Assembly (NCBI RefSeq): GCF_027943255.1
Contig: NC_072896.1
Span: 66,172,501 to 66,236,500, forward strand
Length of the DNA stretch: 64,000 bases
Direction: 5' to 3'
Origin: Anastrepha obliqua
Lineage: Eukaryota; Arthropoda; Insecta; Diptera; Tephritidae
Positions 1 to 10,764 of the stretch are shown here, piece by piece. Numbering within the stretch: position 1 is the stretch's first letter; every line of letters begins with the position of its first letter. Both the position numbers and the translations under genes were made by a program. The notes beneath the pieces are model-generated. The model did no database searches. It was not told where the DNA came from and saw only the letters and a list, made by a program, of their open reading frames with translations.

Positions 1-1153
1 GCTCTTTTCACGTACTAACACGTGTTTGATTAATTGTTGTTTGCTTTTAGTCGTTGGAGCAAAATAAAGAGAAAATACGTCATATTTTACAGTACTACTA
101 CGATAAAGGCAAAAATGCATCTCATGCTGCCAATAAAATTTATGCAGTTTATGGGCCCGATACAGTTTCCATTTCCACCGCACAACGATGGTTTCAACGT
201 TTTCGTTCTGGTGCAGAGGTGATCGAAGATGCGCCACGGTCCGGAAGGCCTGTCTTCAAAAATTGCGATAAAATCGCTGAATTGATCGAAAGAGACCGGC
301 ATAGTAGCAGCCGTAGCATCGGCCAAGAGCTGGGCATGAGTCATCAAACCGTTATAAACCATTTGAAGAAGCTTGGATTCAAAAAGAAGCTCGATGTATG
401 GGTGCCACACGACTTGACGCAAAAAAACATTTTTGCCCGTATGGATGCATACAAATCGCTTCTGAATCGCAACAAAATCGACCCGTTTTGGAAGCGGATG
501 GTGACTGGCGATGAAAAGTGGGTCACTTACGACAACGTGAAGCGCAAACGGTCGTGGTCGAAAAGCGGTGAAGCTGCCCAGGCGGTGGCCAAGCCTGGAT
601 TGACGGCCAGGAAGGTTCTTCTGTGTGTTTGGTGGGATTGGCAGGGAATCATCCACTATGAGCTGCTCCCTATGACCAAACGTTCAATTCGGACCTGTAC
701 TGCCAACAACTGGACCGCTTGAATGCAGCACTCATGCAGAAGAGGCCATCTCTGATCAACAAAGGCCGAATTGTCTTCCATCAGGACAACGCCAGGCCAC
801 ACACATCTTTGGTGACGCGCCAGAAGCTCCGGGAGCTCGGATGGAAGGTTCTTTTGCATTCACCGTATAGTCCAGATCTCGCACCAAGTGATTACCACCT
901 ATTTCTGTCCATGGCGAACGAGCTTGGTAGTCGGAAGTTGTCCACAAGAGAGTCCTGTGAAAATTGGCTCTCCGAGTTTTTTGACAATAGGGAAGCGAGC
1001 TTCTATGAGAGAGGCATTATGAAGTTGGCATCTCGTTGGGAACTCGTCATCGAACAAAACGGCGCATATTTGACTTAAATCGCATTATTATAACCAATTT
1101 TATGAACAATTGAAAATTCAATAAAAGTACCGCAAGACTTTTTTGACAACCTT
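1..1153 (+). mobile_element. mariner family 1, copy 1 (left end outside the window)
   Basis: A Tc1/mariner DNA transposon whose first hundred or so bases lie before the window: base 1 aligns with about base 50164 of the copy at 50061. The right inverted repeat is present at about 1128-1153, ending in ACTTTTTTGACAACCTT and followed by TA, the target that mariners duplicate. The same ends and coding sequence occur in the copies at 3725-5005 and 50061-51207. The three copies read almost identically over their shared parts, so the family spread recently. Confidence 0.93.
54..1078 (+). pseudogene. mariner family 1 transposase, copy 1, start codon deleted and frameshifted
   Basis: This encoded a DD34D mariner transposase of about 345 residues, which cuts and pastes its own element in the nucleus. 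Visible landmarks are the N-terminal helix-turn-helix region, the linker motif WVPHDL, the first catalytic Asp in VTGDEKW, the second in HQDNARPH, and the third in YSPDLAPSDYHLF. The sequence resembles cecropia/mellifera-type mariners more than Mos1 or Himar1. Two lesions are specific to this copy. About 24 bases carrying the native ATG, present at 50217-50241 in copy 3, are missing, so the frame opens with TTG GAG CAA. One C is lost from a run at 668-670, which shifts the frame; the rest continues from about 719 to the stop at 1076-1078. It cannot make a full transposase. Confidence 0.92.
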
Positions 1154-3724
1154 TATGTACATATCGCCCATTTATTGCAAGGGAGTCAAATCCAAAAAAC
1201 CGCAATCTTGGATAAAACGGCTTTAAAGTTTTTAATATACCACACCTCGTCAAGGAAACGTAAAGACATACATTTTTCTTTTACTGTGAATTGATATCGC
1301 TTTGGATTTTTTATACAACGTAAAATACTCTTGCAGCACATGAGCGAAATGTAAATATTTGTTTGGTTGCTCCAAACCAAATGCCCGGTCTTACACGCCC
1401 TCCTCAATAAATCTTTAAACCGAATGTATCGAAGATACCCCAACAAAACTTTTCTTCTTTCTACCATGACCTCTTAAGGCCCCACAAAGGTTATTTGTTG
1501 TATCTCGCCCGAAAAACAATGGGATTTTGTATTTGTTTTTTAAGTGCGTTGTTTTTTAACGTAGTCTGTTTCTGCTATTGTGAATGAAAATCCCAAAAAA
1601 TCGATGGATTAAAAGCTCGTTAGTGTAGAAACTTCGGAGCACTGCACCGCAGAAATTTCAATAATTTTGCAAATATTCAACAAGTGCGGCATTCAACTTC
1701 AGTTTGCTTGCCAACCTTTCGAAATGGCATCAAACTGGCGAGCACCCCAAAAAGAGTGAATGCAGGGTAGATACTCGGCGTCATTTAGCGGAATCGCTAT
1801 TTTGTGTCATAAATTACATTTGCTGCGGAAAAGCGAGTACGTAAAAAAAAATGAGAGATAAAAAACCCATTCGCTTATTAAAAGCTTTAGCGCGTTTTAT
1901 TTAAGAAATGCTTTCAATTAAATGAGCGTCACAAAATAAATTTTTATCTCGTGAAATAAATTAGCGTCAAAATAAATGCTTATGCTTCTTAAATTTGTTT
2001 AAAAACATAGGATGTATCACTTTGCTCAATTTAATGCAAACGTGGTTGTGTATGTGTTAGTGTGCACTTTCAAGTTAGATGAACTCATTGCAAACAGATT
2101 CAGAAAGGTCATCAAGAATGCTTTGCAATTGCTGGTGCTGCGGCTGTTGCTGCTGCTTCAGTTCACTGTGCTTTAAGCCATATTCCTCGAGTGGACGCTA
2201 AGCAGCTGGTAAGCGCAGAATTTGTGGCAATAACGTGGTGAATTTATGTGGTTTAGTTTTAATACTCCAATTGCTACTTATTTGCATAAATAGCTGATTC
2301 TGAAGGGCATTATAAAATACCACAAAGAGAGACAACAAGCATTGGGGTAAAATAAATGAATTGTTTTCAAAAGAGCCATTGGTACTTATGAAGGGTTACA
2401 CTCGGCCGCGCTTAAAGTTCAGCCAACTGCAAAAAATAGCTGGAGCAACTTGCTTGTCCTGGAGAGTGGGTCGACAAGAAATTATTTTTCCGCGGAAAAT
2501 AACATTTATATATATATGTCAACATAATCTTGTAATTTTACACTCTAATATGACGGTTCAGACATTTCCGCTTGAGTTCTTCTTAATACGGTTGTGGAAA
2601 TCTTAAAAATATTAGGGGGACTGTAAAGTAGAAAAACCGATATTCATTTGCCTTTTATCAGCTCTTTTTGTACTTAAAATTCATGTGAAGAACATTTGGT
2701 GTTTGAGTTCTTGTTGCAAATTATTTTCTTTCAGAAATAAATTCCCATCGCATCAGTGTGATACTAAATTTTTTTACTGCTGTGCTGAAATATTTCATGT
2801 GCTCAACAGCGGGGGTTTAGCGTTAGTTACTGCTCTGCTTCAGTAGAAAGTTACGTCATTACGCTGGGTTATGGTTTTACTTAAGGCTGACTGATACTTT
2901 AAAAGTCATAATATTCTTTTCTTTTTGTGGATACGAATTCCTTATTCTCGAATTTGATTGTACTCCACTCTACGATGAAATCGTTTACGCAGCTATCTGA
3001 CTTGACTGCAATCAAATTTCGAACTAAAGATATTCTTTTTAAAATTATTAGATTTTGTAATTCAATACATGGTGGTCAAATAGTGGAAATAAGTCCCTTT
3101 ACGCTCGAACAACTCTGGGAAGTATTACAAAGTTATTTCCAAAGACACTCCCAAATAATGCGTTTATTGAAAATAAGTCAAAACTCTTTATTCTAACGAA
3201 GTGAATTTTTATCTGGGATATGTAAAAAGTCCAATTTGTTTTTTTTATATTTCTGATTTTTACAATATTTCTATTTATTATTACTATTCTTCTTTGTTTT
3301 TGATATTTTATATTTTGTTCTCACATTTTAACTTTAGAACAAATCTGTGAGTACCTCAACAGGCAAAAACGTAATTTATGAAATCCTAAAATCGATCTTC
3401 AAATCAAAGGGCTGATTTTGATTGCGGTCCTGCTGGCATCAAAGTACAATTCTTTTGCATAAGTTGAGCAACTCACCATTGTAGCGTATTCGGTATGTTC
3501 CATCGTTTCAGCACACCCTTCGGATCATTGTCAAGGCTTAGCACTCGCAGCTTTCGATATTCGAACATTAATGATGTAAGCTGATCTGTGAAATATGGCT
3601 TGGATATTTGGATTGTTTGTGTTTCAGCTCCACTTAACCTTTTATGCCTCTAAAAATACCTTTGATTTTAATTGGCTTTAACATACCATGTATGCTTCAT
3701 TCTTATGGGTTAATAAGTTATATA
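1154..3724. other. AT-rich spacer, no recognised gene
   Basis: About 2.6 kb between two mariner copies. Frames are short and show no family motif or coding-like composition. I see no inverted repeats or RNA gene. Parts may be decayed repeats I cannot name. Confidence 0.5.
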
Positions 3725-5005
3725 AGGTTGTCAAAAAAGTCTTGCGGTATTTTTATTGAATTTTCAATTGTTCATAAAATTGGTTATAATAATGCGATTT
3801 AAGTCAAATATGCGCCGTTTTGTTCGATGACGAGTTCCCAACGAGATGCTAACTTCATAATGCCCCTCTTATAAAAGCTCGCTTCCCTATTGTAAAAAAA
3901 CTCGGAGAGCCAATTTTCAAAGGACTCTCTTGAAGACAACTTCCGACTACCAAGCTCGTTCGCCATGGACAGAAATAGGTGGTAATCACTTGGTGCGAGA
4001 TCCGGACTATACGGTGGATGCAAAAGAACCTCCCATCCGAGTTCCCGCAGTTTCTGGCGCGTCACCAAAGATGTGTGTGGCCTGGCGTTGTCCTGATGGA
4101 AGACAATTCGGCCTCTGTTGATCAAAGATGGCCTCTTCTGCATGAGTGCTGCATTCAAGCGGTCCAGTTGTTGGCAGTACAGGTCCGAATTGAGCGTTTG
4201 GCCATAGGGGAGCAGCTCATAGTGGATGATTCCCTGCCAATCCCACCAAACACACAGAAGAACCTTCCTGACCGTCAATCCAGGCTTGGCCACCGTCTGG
4301 GCAGCTTCACCGCTTTTCGACCACGACCGTTTGCGCTTCACGTTGTCGTAAGTGACCCACTTTTCATCGCCAGTCACCATCCGCTTCAAAAACGGGTCGA
4401 TTTTGTTGCGATTCAGAAGCAATTCGCATGCATCCATACGGGCAAAAATGTTTTTTTTGCGTCAAATCGTGTGGCACCCATACATCGAGCTTCTTTTTGA
4501 ATCCAAGCTTCTTCAAATGGTTTATAACGGTTTGATGACTCATGCCCAGCTCTTGGCCGATGCTACGGCAGCTACTATGCCGGTCTCTTTCGATCAATTC
4601 AGCGATTTTATCGCAATTTTCGACGACAGGCCTTCCAGACCGTTGCGCATCTTCGATCACCTCTGCACCAGAACGAAAACGTTGAAACCATCGTTGTGCA
4701 GTGGAAATGGAAACTGTATCGGGTCCATAAACTGCATAAATTTTATTCGCAGCATGAAATGCATTTTTGCCTTTATCGTAGTAGTACTGTAAAATATGCC
4801 GTATTTTCTCTTTATTTTGCTCCATGTTTGCGACGCTATAACTCACGAACGACTAAAAGCAAACAACAATTAATCAAACACGTGTTAGCACGTGAAAAGA
4901 GCTTTCCAAAAAGCTCTAGCGTGAACCGATGCGACGAATACAACTAGAACTACGCGCTTGCAAAGACAAGCTTGCGGAAATACCGCAAGACTTTTTTGAC
5001 AACCT
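3725..5005 (-). mobile_element. mariner family 1, copy 2, complete with both inverted repeats
   Basis: A full-length 1281-bp mariner. Both ends carry the same inverted repeat, beginning AGGTTGTCAAAAAAGTCTTG; the perfect match runs 28 bases (3725-3752 against 4978-5005). It is flanked by TA at 3723-3724 and 5006-5007, the expected target duplication. The untranslated leader at the 4850-4980 end holds two short hairpin sequences, CACGTGTTAGCACGTG and a pair of AGAGCTTT arms, also present in copy 3. Confidence 0.95.
3799..4825 (-). pseudogene. mariner family 1 transposase, copy 2, one frameshift
   Basis: The transposase of the complete copy, reading leftward from ATG at 4825 (MEQNKEK) to TAA at 3799. 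All three catalytic acidic residues are present: VTGDEKW, HQDNARPH and the Asp of APSDYHLF. The only obvious disabling change is in an A-run: copies 1 and 3 have seven A where this copy has eight (plus-strand T-run at 4451-4458), which breaks the frame just after the PHDLTQK motif. N- and C-terminal parts otherwise match the sister copies residue for residue over long stretches. It is inactive as read, but the ends are intact, so a transposase supplied from elsewhere could still recognise it. Confidence 0.93.
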
Positions 5006-5007
5006 TA

Positions 5008-6372
5008 TATTAAAACAGATCTTCAACAATAATAAAATACTTATTTTCTGGAGCACAGTGTAAACTTCTTTTCCCAAAGTAAAAAAAGTCCCATCATAGC
5101 TTTACTATAATATATAAATTCATGAATACCTGTTTAAATTCATATACAAACCAGTGTGTGTGTATGTGTATTCATTTAAATATTTACGTGCATGTGTGTG
5201 TCCGCCCACAGTACTTGTTTTCGTTTCCCTGCTCATAATTTACAATGTGGCAAATTAAATTCTTGGCAATCAGCGTGAAAAATAAATAAACGAGTCAAAT
5301 GATGGAGAGGCAGAGAAAAAGGCAGCAGAAAAGAGAGAATTTATAGGCCCACAGGCAACGGCGTGCAACAACATTGCAGCAGTGCACTAAACGACACAAG
5401 CAGCAACGTAAGTTCGAAAAACATATAAAAGTGTATAAATGTGCTCATTATGCTTTCTCATGATCTGTTTTTTTTTTCCTTTTTTAATGCTGGTGAAATG
5501 CGACTGCTATACAGAAATTAAATGCTAGTTGAATAAAATGTTTCAGTTTTCTTATTTCTGCTGCAACAGCAAAGCAGTAAAATACATATAAATTTAAGTG
5601 CTTCATAAGAATTTCAATTAAATTGTAATAAAGCCAAGATGAGTTGGGGTTTCGATTAAAGCTCCACTGGAATGTTTACTTTATTTTGTTATGTGGCGAA
5701 AATCGGAGCGAATTTAAGTGAATGCTATAAATTCAATATGAAAAATTGCGCCTTGCCCACTTCCTTGTGTATTTACTCATATGTACCTTGTAGTTAGCTT
5801 TACTTTAAGCTGCGTAATTGTTTGATTGCTTAAGTAATTAAGGGACGAAGATGACTGATTAGGGTGGCGAATATTTTATGGAAGTATGGAAGAACTTCAA
5901 ACAGGGAATGTTGTTATCACTTAAAGGTTTAATATATTGTTTAGCTATTTGCATTTAAATCGATATCATCAGACTACATATATTTTAATACTTTTTGTTA
6001 TTGTATAAGTTTATCTAAATAGGCCTTTATCTCTCAGATTATTCGTCTAAGGTTGCCACTTTTTATGTTATTAAAAACGAAATATCGTAATATAATAATA
6101 ATAGTAATAAGTTTGAAAACTTATAATTCAAGAATTTTATTGAATGGGGTTGCCACCTAACTGATATATCTGTTGAGGTAAATTGAATGAACTATTTGAA
6201 GTAAAAAGTGAAGTAAGTTTAAAAACTTCAATTGAATAGATGTTTACTTTGAGAGTGTTCAAATAAAGTTGCCATCCTTTTTAAATTATATAGAAGTTAG
6301 CCAAATACCCAAAATGGGTATCAAATTAAAGCTGGTTGCAACACTTTTAATTCACAATAGTTTTAAATGAAC
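5008..6372. other. AT-rich spacer, no recognised gene
   Basis: About 1.4 kb without a convincing frame or repeat structure. Short AT-rich stretches and several near-repeats of the phrase gttgcca are visible. Nothing I can assign. Confidence 0.45.
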
Positions 6373-6374
6373 TA

Positions 6375-7599
6375 CCCTGTGGGCAAAAAGTAAGGTGAAT
6401 TTGGTTGTAAAATGAAAAATCTTTATTTATTCTTGTAAATCAATTTCATCCCCTTCAAAATAATCCCCTCTCGATGAAATACACTTATGCCAACGATTTT
6501 TCCAATCCCCGAAACATGCCCAATAGTCCATTTCCGGCATAGCCATCAGCACCTTCTTCGATTCAGCTTTTATCTCCTCAATCGACTCGAAACGCGTTCC
6601 CCGGAGTAGTCTCTTGAGTTTTGGGAATAGCCAGAATTCACACGGACCCAAATCAGGCGAATACGGTGGTTGCGGAATGATATGCGTGGAATTTTTGAAA
6701 TGGTCACGAAGAACGAGTGCAGTGTGAGACGGTGCATTATCTTGATGCAAAAACCAAGAGTTGTTGGCCCATAACTCTGGTCTTTTTAGACGAATTGCTT
6801 CACGTAAACGAAGCATAACGCTCAAATAATATTCCTTATTAACAGTTTGGCCAGGTGGAAGGAATTCATAGTGCACCACACCACGAAAATCGAATCATGA
6901 CCTTTATTTTTGAACGACTTTGACGTGATCTTTTCGGTCTGGCCTCGCCTTTAGCATGATATTCGCCTGATTGGTCGGTTGTTTCAGGGTCGTAAGCATA
7001 AATCCAAGTCTCATCTCCCGTAATGATGCATTTGAGCTTGTCCTGATAGTCTGAAAGCATTGTTTCACACACATCAACGCGACGACTTTTTTCCAAGAAA
7101 TTGAGAGTTTTCGGTACCAAACGAGATTTGACTTTTCGTAGGCCCAAATGGTCTTTCAAAATGGTTTTCACAGATCCTTCTGATATTCCGATCATATCAG
7201 TAAGGTCTTTACAAGCAACCGACGATTTTTGAGCACTAACTCCTTCACTTTATTGACGTGTTGGTCATCTGTTGACGTCGATGGTCGTCCGGAGCGCTCC
7301 AAGTCATCAACACGTTCTCGACCCTCTTTGAAGTCTTTGTACCACTTATAAACATTTTTCAGCGACATGGTCGAATCACCAAATGCCTTCTGCAACATGC
7401 TAAACGTTTCCGCAGCCAAAATTTCATTCCGCAAACAAAATTTAATGGCACTTCTCTGCTCAATCAAATCAGACATTGTAAAAATCGAAAAATCCACTCT
7501 TGGTCGTTTGGTAAACACAAGCGTAAATATATTACTGATAATGACATTCACATGAAAGTTGGCCCAGATGTTACTAACAGTGCTGCCAACTCATGAAAA
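6375..7599 (-). mobile_element. mariner family 2, copy 1, one end lost
   Basis: A second mariner family, on the minus strand. The transposase 3' end carries the terminal repeat CCCTGTGGGCAAAAAGTAAG at 6375, preceded by TA at 6373-6374. At the other end homology to the complete copy (23689-24997) stops after the phrase CCAACTCATGAAAAAA near 7599; about 75 bases including the other inverted repeat are missing. Confidence 0.9.
6427..7476 (-). pseudogene. mariner family 2 transposase, copy 1, frameshifted twice
   Basis: A mariner-type transposase of about 350 residues, reading from ATG at 7476 (MSDLIEQRSAIKF) to TAA at 6427. Landmarks: N-terminal helix-turn-helix with RSGRPST, linker SRLVPKTL, first catalytic Asp in ITGDETWIY, second in HQDNAPSHTA, and the third position in YSPDLGPCEFWLF. 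That third position is Glu rather than the usual mariner Asp, and the spacing is 33 rather than 34 residues. The same change occurs in the sister copy at 23883-24944. Two frameshifts, near 6870 and near 7193, split the frame into three pieces, so this copy is dead. Confidence 0.92.
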
Positions 7600-8145
7600 A
7601 AATATTTGGAGCATATATAAATATAATATCACATTAGTGGTATCAAATTAAACGTTGTTTAGACACTTTTAATTCAAAAAATTTTTTAAATGTGGTTATC
7701 ATCTAATTCCTAATGAAACTTTCGCATGCTATTTTGAAAATAGTTAAATTGCTTTATTTAAGTTATTTGAAAATTACTTCTTGCGGTAAAATTAAATGTA
7801 TTTTAAATACCTTTAATTCAGAATTATTGCTGAACGATGGCAATGATTTATTTCAACTAGTAAAATGCAATATAAAGATACCTATGAAAAGTGTAAGTAA
7901 CTTTTGTTTCTTTATATTTTACCGTTTTGGTTGTTTTCAAAAAACTGCAGAAGAAGACCAGCTAATGCTTTGGATTTAAAGTGTAGACGGAGCAAGAACG
8001 AGCTCCAATGGGAAGAAAGTTCGAAGTTACTAAATTGGGTGCCAAACTGAAAAATTGGGTGTGAAATTTGAAAAAGGCTTTCTGCAATCTGGGTAGCAGT
8101 TCGAAAGGCTATTTTATTGCATCTATAGTGCATACGAGTATGGAT
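7600..8145. other. AT-rich spacer, no recognised gene
   Basis: Between a truncated mariner and the hAT-like element. An 88-codon frame at 7713-7979 has no recognisable motif and AT-driven composition; I do not call it a gene. Confidence 0.4.
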
Positions 8146-8231
8146 CATAGGTGAGCACACTGCATTATAAATTTGCTGCATTACAAATAGCAGTAATCCG
8201 TAAAATTTTACTGATAATGAAGTTTAATTTG

Positions 8232-8350
8232 CATTACCAGTAAACTTTTACTGATTACTGAAAAAAAATTGCAGTAAAAATATTTTTTTACTGATTACTG
8301 AAAAAAATTGCAGTAAACATATTTTTTTACTGATTACTGAAAAAAATTGC
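8232..8350. repeat. Left iterated arm of the hAT-like element
   Basis: About three tandem units of roughly 40 bases, each containing ACTGATTACTG, an A-run, GCAGTAAA and a T-rich tail. Its reverse complement recurs at 8817-8975, so the strand could fold into a long imperfect hairpin. Repeated subterminal motifs are common hAT transposase-binding sites. Confidence 0.8.
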
Positions 8351-8816
8351 AGTAAAATTACTGATAATATAATTTAATTTGCATTATCAGTATAATATTT
8401 ACTGTTTATGGGAAGTCAAAATGTAATACACTCTCTTCACGAAATTCAATCATTTATGTATTCTTTCTTTTTTTTGGTTTCTCTTATTTTCCTAAATAAC
8501 AAAATAATAACCCCATAACTGTAATTGTCGTACAATCCAAAAAAAAGAATTGGATGAAGATGCAAAGAAAAAAACAAGCCAATAAATATTTATTGCACGC
8601 TACACATATCTATACAACATAGAAAGCGTAGAGGTTATAAGATATATAATTTTAACGTAAATTATCAGCTTCTTTGTCAAAATCGATTATCCTACGTTCT
8701 TTCGTTTGTCAAATCATGTTTACTTCAATATAATAAGTACACTGAAATACTATAATATACATTAAAATGAATGCATTACAGTCCGATAGTGATAATGATT
8801 CAGATTTTGTTTGCGC

Positions 8817-8975
8817 AATATTTTTACTGCAATTTTTTCAGTAATCAGTAAAAAAATATTTTTACTGCGATTTTTTTCAGTAATCAGTAAAAAAATATTT
8901 TTACTGCAATTTTTTTCAGTAATCAGTACACAAATATTTTTACTGCAAATTTTTTTCAGTAATCAATAAAAGTTT
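8817..8975. repeat. Right iterated arm of the hAT-like element
   Basis: About four units, inverted relative to the left arm, with the core TTTTTTCAGTAATCAGTAAA. The extra unit suggests arm expansion by slippage or unequal exchange. Confidence 0.8.
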
Positions 8976-9060
8976 AAGGGTAATGAAAATTAAATTGCAA
9001 TATCAGTAAAATATTTTATTTACTGCATTTTTACTGTTACTGCAAAGTGCCCACCTATGC

Positions 9061-9420
9061 TTAACACTCTCTTAAATTTTCTCTTGGGTAAAAATCTGCT
9101 GGGTAAATATTATTCTTAGGAGCGAGCTTATCCCGGACCGCTGAACAAAAATCCTGTAAAATATTGCATACGCTTCCTTTTGATACTGCGAACAGTCTGC
9201 CGATCGTCCTGTATTCAGCTGAAGAACCAAGCGCATATAAAGCAATCGCGACACGTTTGTCTAAAGGGATGTATTTCCTATACATTGTATCAGTTTTTGC
9301 AATGGACATGACTTCGTTACATAAAAAGGCATAGGAGTCCCGGCTCATCCTAAATCACTCCTTAAAAAACTGGTCTGTGCTGCAAGGAATGTCTAGCTCC
9401 CAGAACTTGCCATGCCTCAT
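9061..9420 (-). pseudogene. PIF/Harbinger transposase N-terminal remnant
   Basis: A fragment of a Harbinger-type DDE nuclease. From ATG at 9420 it reads FWELDIPCSTDQFFKE, meets an in-frame stop, then continues in the same frame with FRMSRDSYAFLCNEV and KRVAIALYALGSSAEYRTIG, LFAVSKGSVCNILQDFCSAV. These are the family's N-terminal helical and helix-turn-helix regions. The catalytic part is absent, because the frame ends at 9061 where the hAT-like element begins. Two copies of a phrase like CATATGTGAACG at 9850-9915 may belong to its terminal region. It is dead because of truncation and the internal stop. Confidence 0.72.
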
Positions 9421-10569
9421 CTAGAATACACGGACACGCGTTACTTATTATATTCACTAAAAAAAACAAAAACAAACACAATTAATTACGTTTGTTCATA
9501 AACGCTTTGACCTTTTCCTGCTTATTATACAATATAATATCGAATTTCGCATGCGTATGGCTGCCATAATTTTTTGCAACCTCAGTAAACGTCGCATACG
9601 CATTTCCTGGTAATTTTCTTCATATCGTTAGTAATAATTAAAGAAACCAAAAACACCGAAATATTCCACCAAAATAATTTAACTGAATAGCGGAAGGAAA
9701 TAGTAGTCATTGCTTTAGCTCTTTAAGTGGAATAATAATTTCTAATCGTTACTTTTTTAATAAATAAATAAAAATAATTAAAATTTATATGAAGAAAAAC
9801 CTCTCAAAGCAGTATTAACAGCTGATTGTCAATTTTGCAGGTAATCAGCCATATGTGAACGGGTAGATTATTTTGGTGGATTTATAGGTGATTAATGCAT
9901 ATGTGAACGTATTATAATGTGTGAACTTTACATGTGTTGCTGACATACTTACACATCCTTTAAAAGTGAAAGACCTTTTATGCTATTTATTTTTTTATTA
10001 GATTTTTGTTCAATTTCATAGTAGACACATAACCAGCTATCAGTTTACTCAGATATGTACAAATGGCTCGCAATTATTTATTTCTAAGATACATAAACAT
10101 GTCTACACCCATACCGACACACATAAAAAGGTCCATAGTAAAAACAGAACCTATCAAAAAGAACACAATTTGCTAATATTGTGTGAAATTGAAAGTTCGT
10201 ATGATATAAGATATACTTTTGCAGTTAAGACCACATCCACGTGCGAAGAACGTAACTATGTACCATGTACATATGTATTGAGTAGACCACCTGCTCATTT
10301 CCTTTTTCAAGTATAAAGTAGAGTTACATTCCCACAGCACTCGATTCCACGTACCGAAATAATTTGGTTTTTACTTCGCTAAGGAAAGTGATTTCAGCGC
10401 TTATAGCCGTTGTCCATCGGAAAAGTTTTGCTGGCTTTGAGTTCAACGTTGGACCAGAATAATACTTCAGCTGCAATTGCCAGCACAAACTCTATCCGAA
10501 CTCCACATCGGTTATATGCATGGCATCGAACAAAACTTAACTATCGCTACTGAAAAACTGTAGCGATAA
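9421..10569. other. AT-rich spacer, possible Harbinger 5' flank
   Basis: The first 500 bases may be the upstream part of the Harbinger element, judging by two near-identical phrases around ATATGTGAAC at 9851 and 9900. The rest, to 10569, has no frame or repeat I can identify. Confidence 0.35.
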
Positions 10570-10572
10570 ACA

Positions 10573-10764
10573 AACGCAGTTAAGAAATGGTTCGATAATT
10601 GGTGCCTAAAAATAAATGAAGACAAAACTGCACAGGTTATATTTACTAATAAAACAAAATTTACTGCAGTTCCAATTAAAATAAATGACAAAGTAATTAC
10701 AATTAAACCAACTACTAAATACCTTGGAATACATTTGGATTCGAAACTAAACAGAATTATATAA
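10573..10764 (+). pseudogene. Jockey-type reverse transcriptase fragment
   Basis: About 60 codons reading VKKWFDNWCLKINEDKTAQV, then IFTNKTKF and KPTTKYLGIHLDSKLN. The pattern WF..W.LKIN..KT..V.FT and KYLGIHLD is the thumb-side end of the reverse transcriptase domain in Jockey-clade non-LTR retrotransposons. The polymerase active site and flanking domains are not present, and the frame ends at TAA. It is an isolated relic. Confidence 0.72.

Larger units (their letters stand above)
8146..9059 (+). mobile_element. Non-autonomous hAT-like element with iterated inverted arms
   Basis: A 914-bp structure whose ends mirror each other: CATAGGTGAGCACACTGCA at the left and, reversed, CATAGGTGGGCACTTTGCA at the right. 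Such G/C-rich termini with GGGCA are typical of hAT elements. Inside each end lie tandem copies of a unit of about 40 bases built from ACTGATTACTGAAAAAAA and TTGCAGTAAAAATAT, about three on the left (8232-8350) and four on the right (8817-8975), in opposite orientation. A single-copy core of about 400 bp has an ATG at 8767 (MNALQSDSDNDSDFV) that runs into the right arm. This could be the first codons of a deleted transposase; that is inference. I found no clean 8-bp target duplication. Confidence 0.72.

Noticed and set aside
87..656. Long minus-strand frame opposite mariner copy 1 (also at 3979-4792 and 50647-51090)
   Set aside because: It is the antisense of conserved transposase codons and recurs wherever the mariner occurs; no independent motif.
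8232..8975. Regularly spaced repeats that could suggest a CRISPR-like array
   Set aside because: Units are contiguous without unique spacers, lie in mirror-image arms of a hAT-like element, and the organism is an insect.
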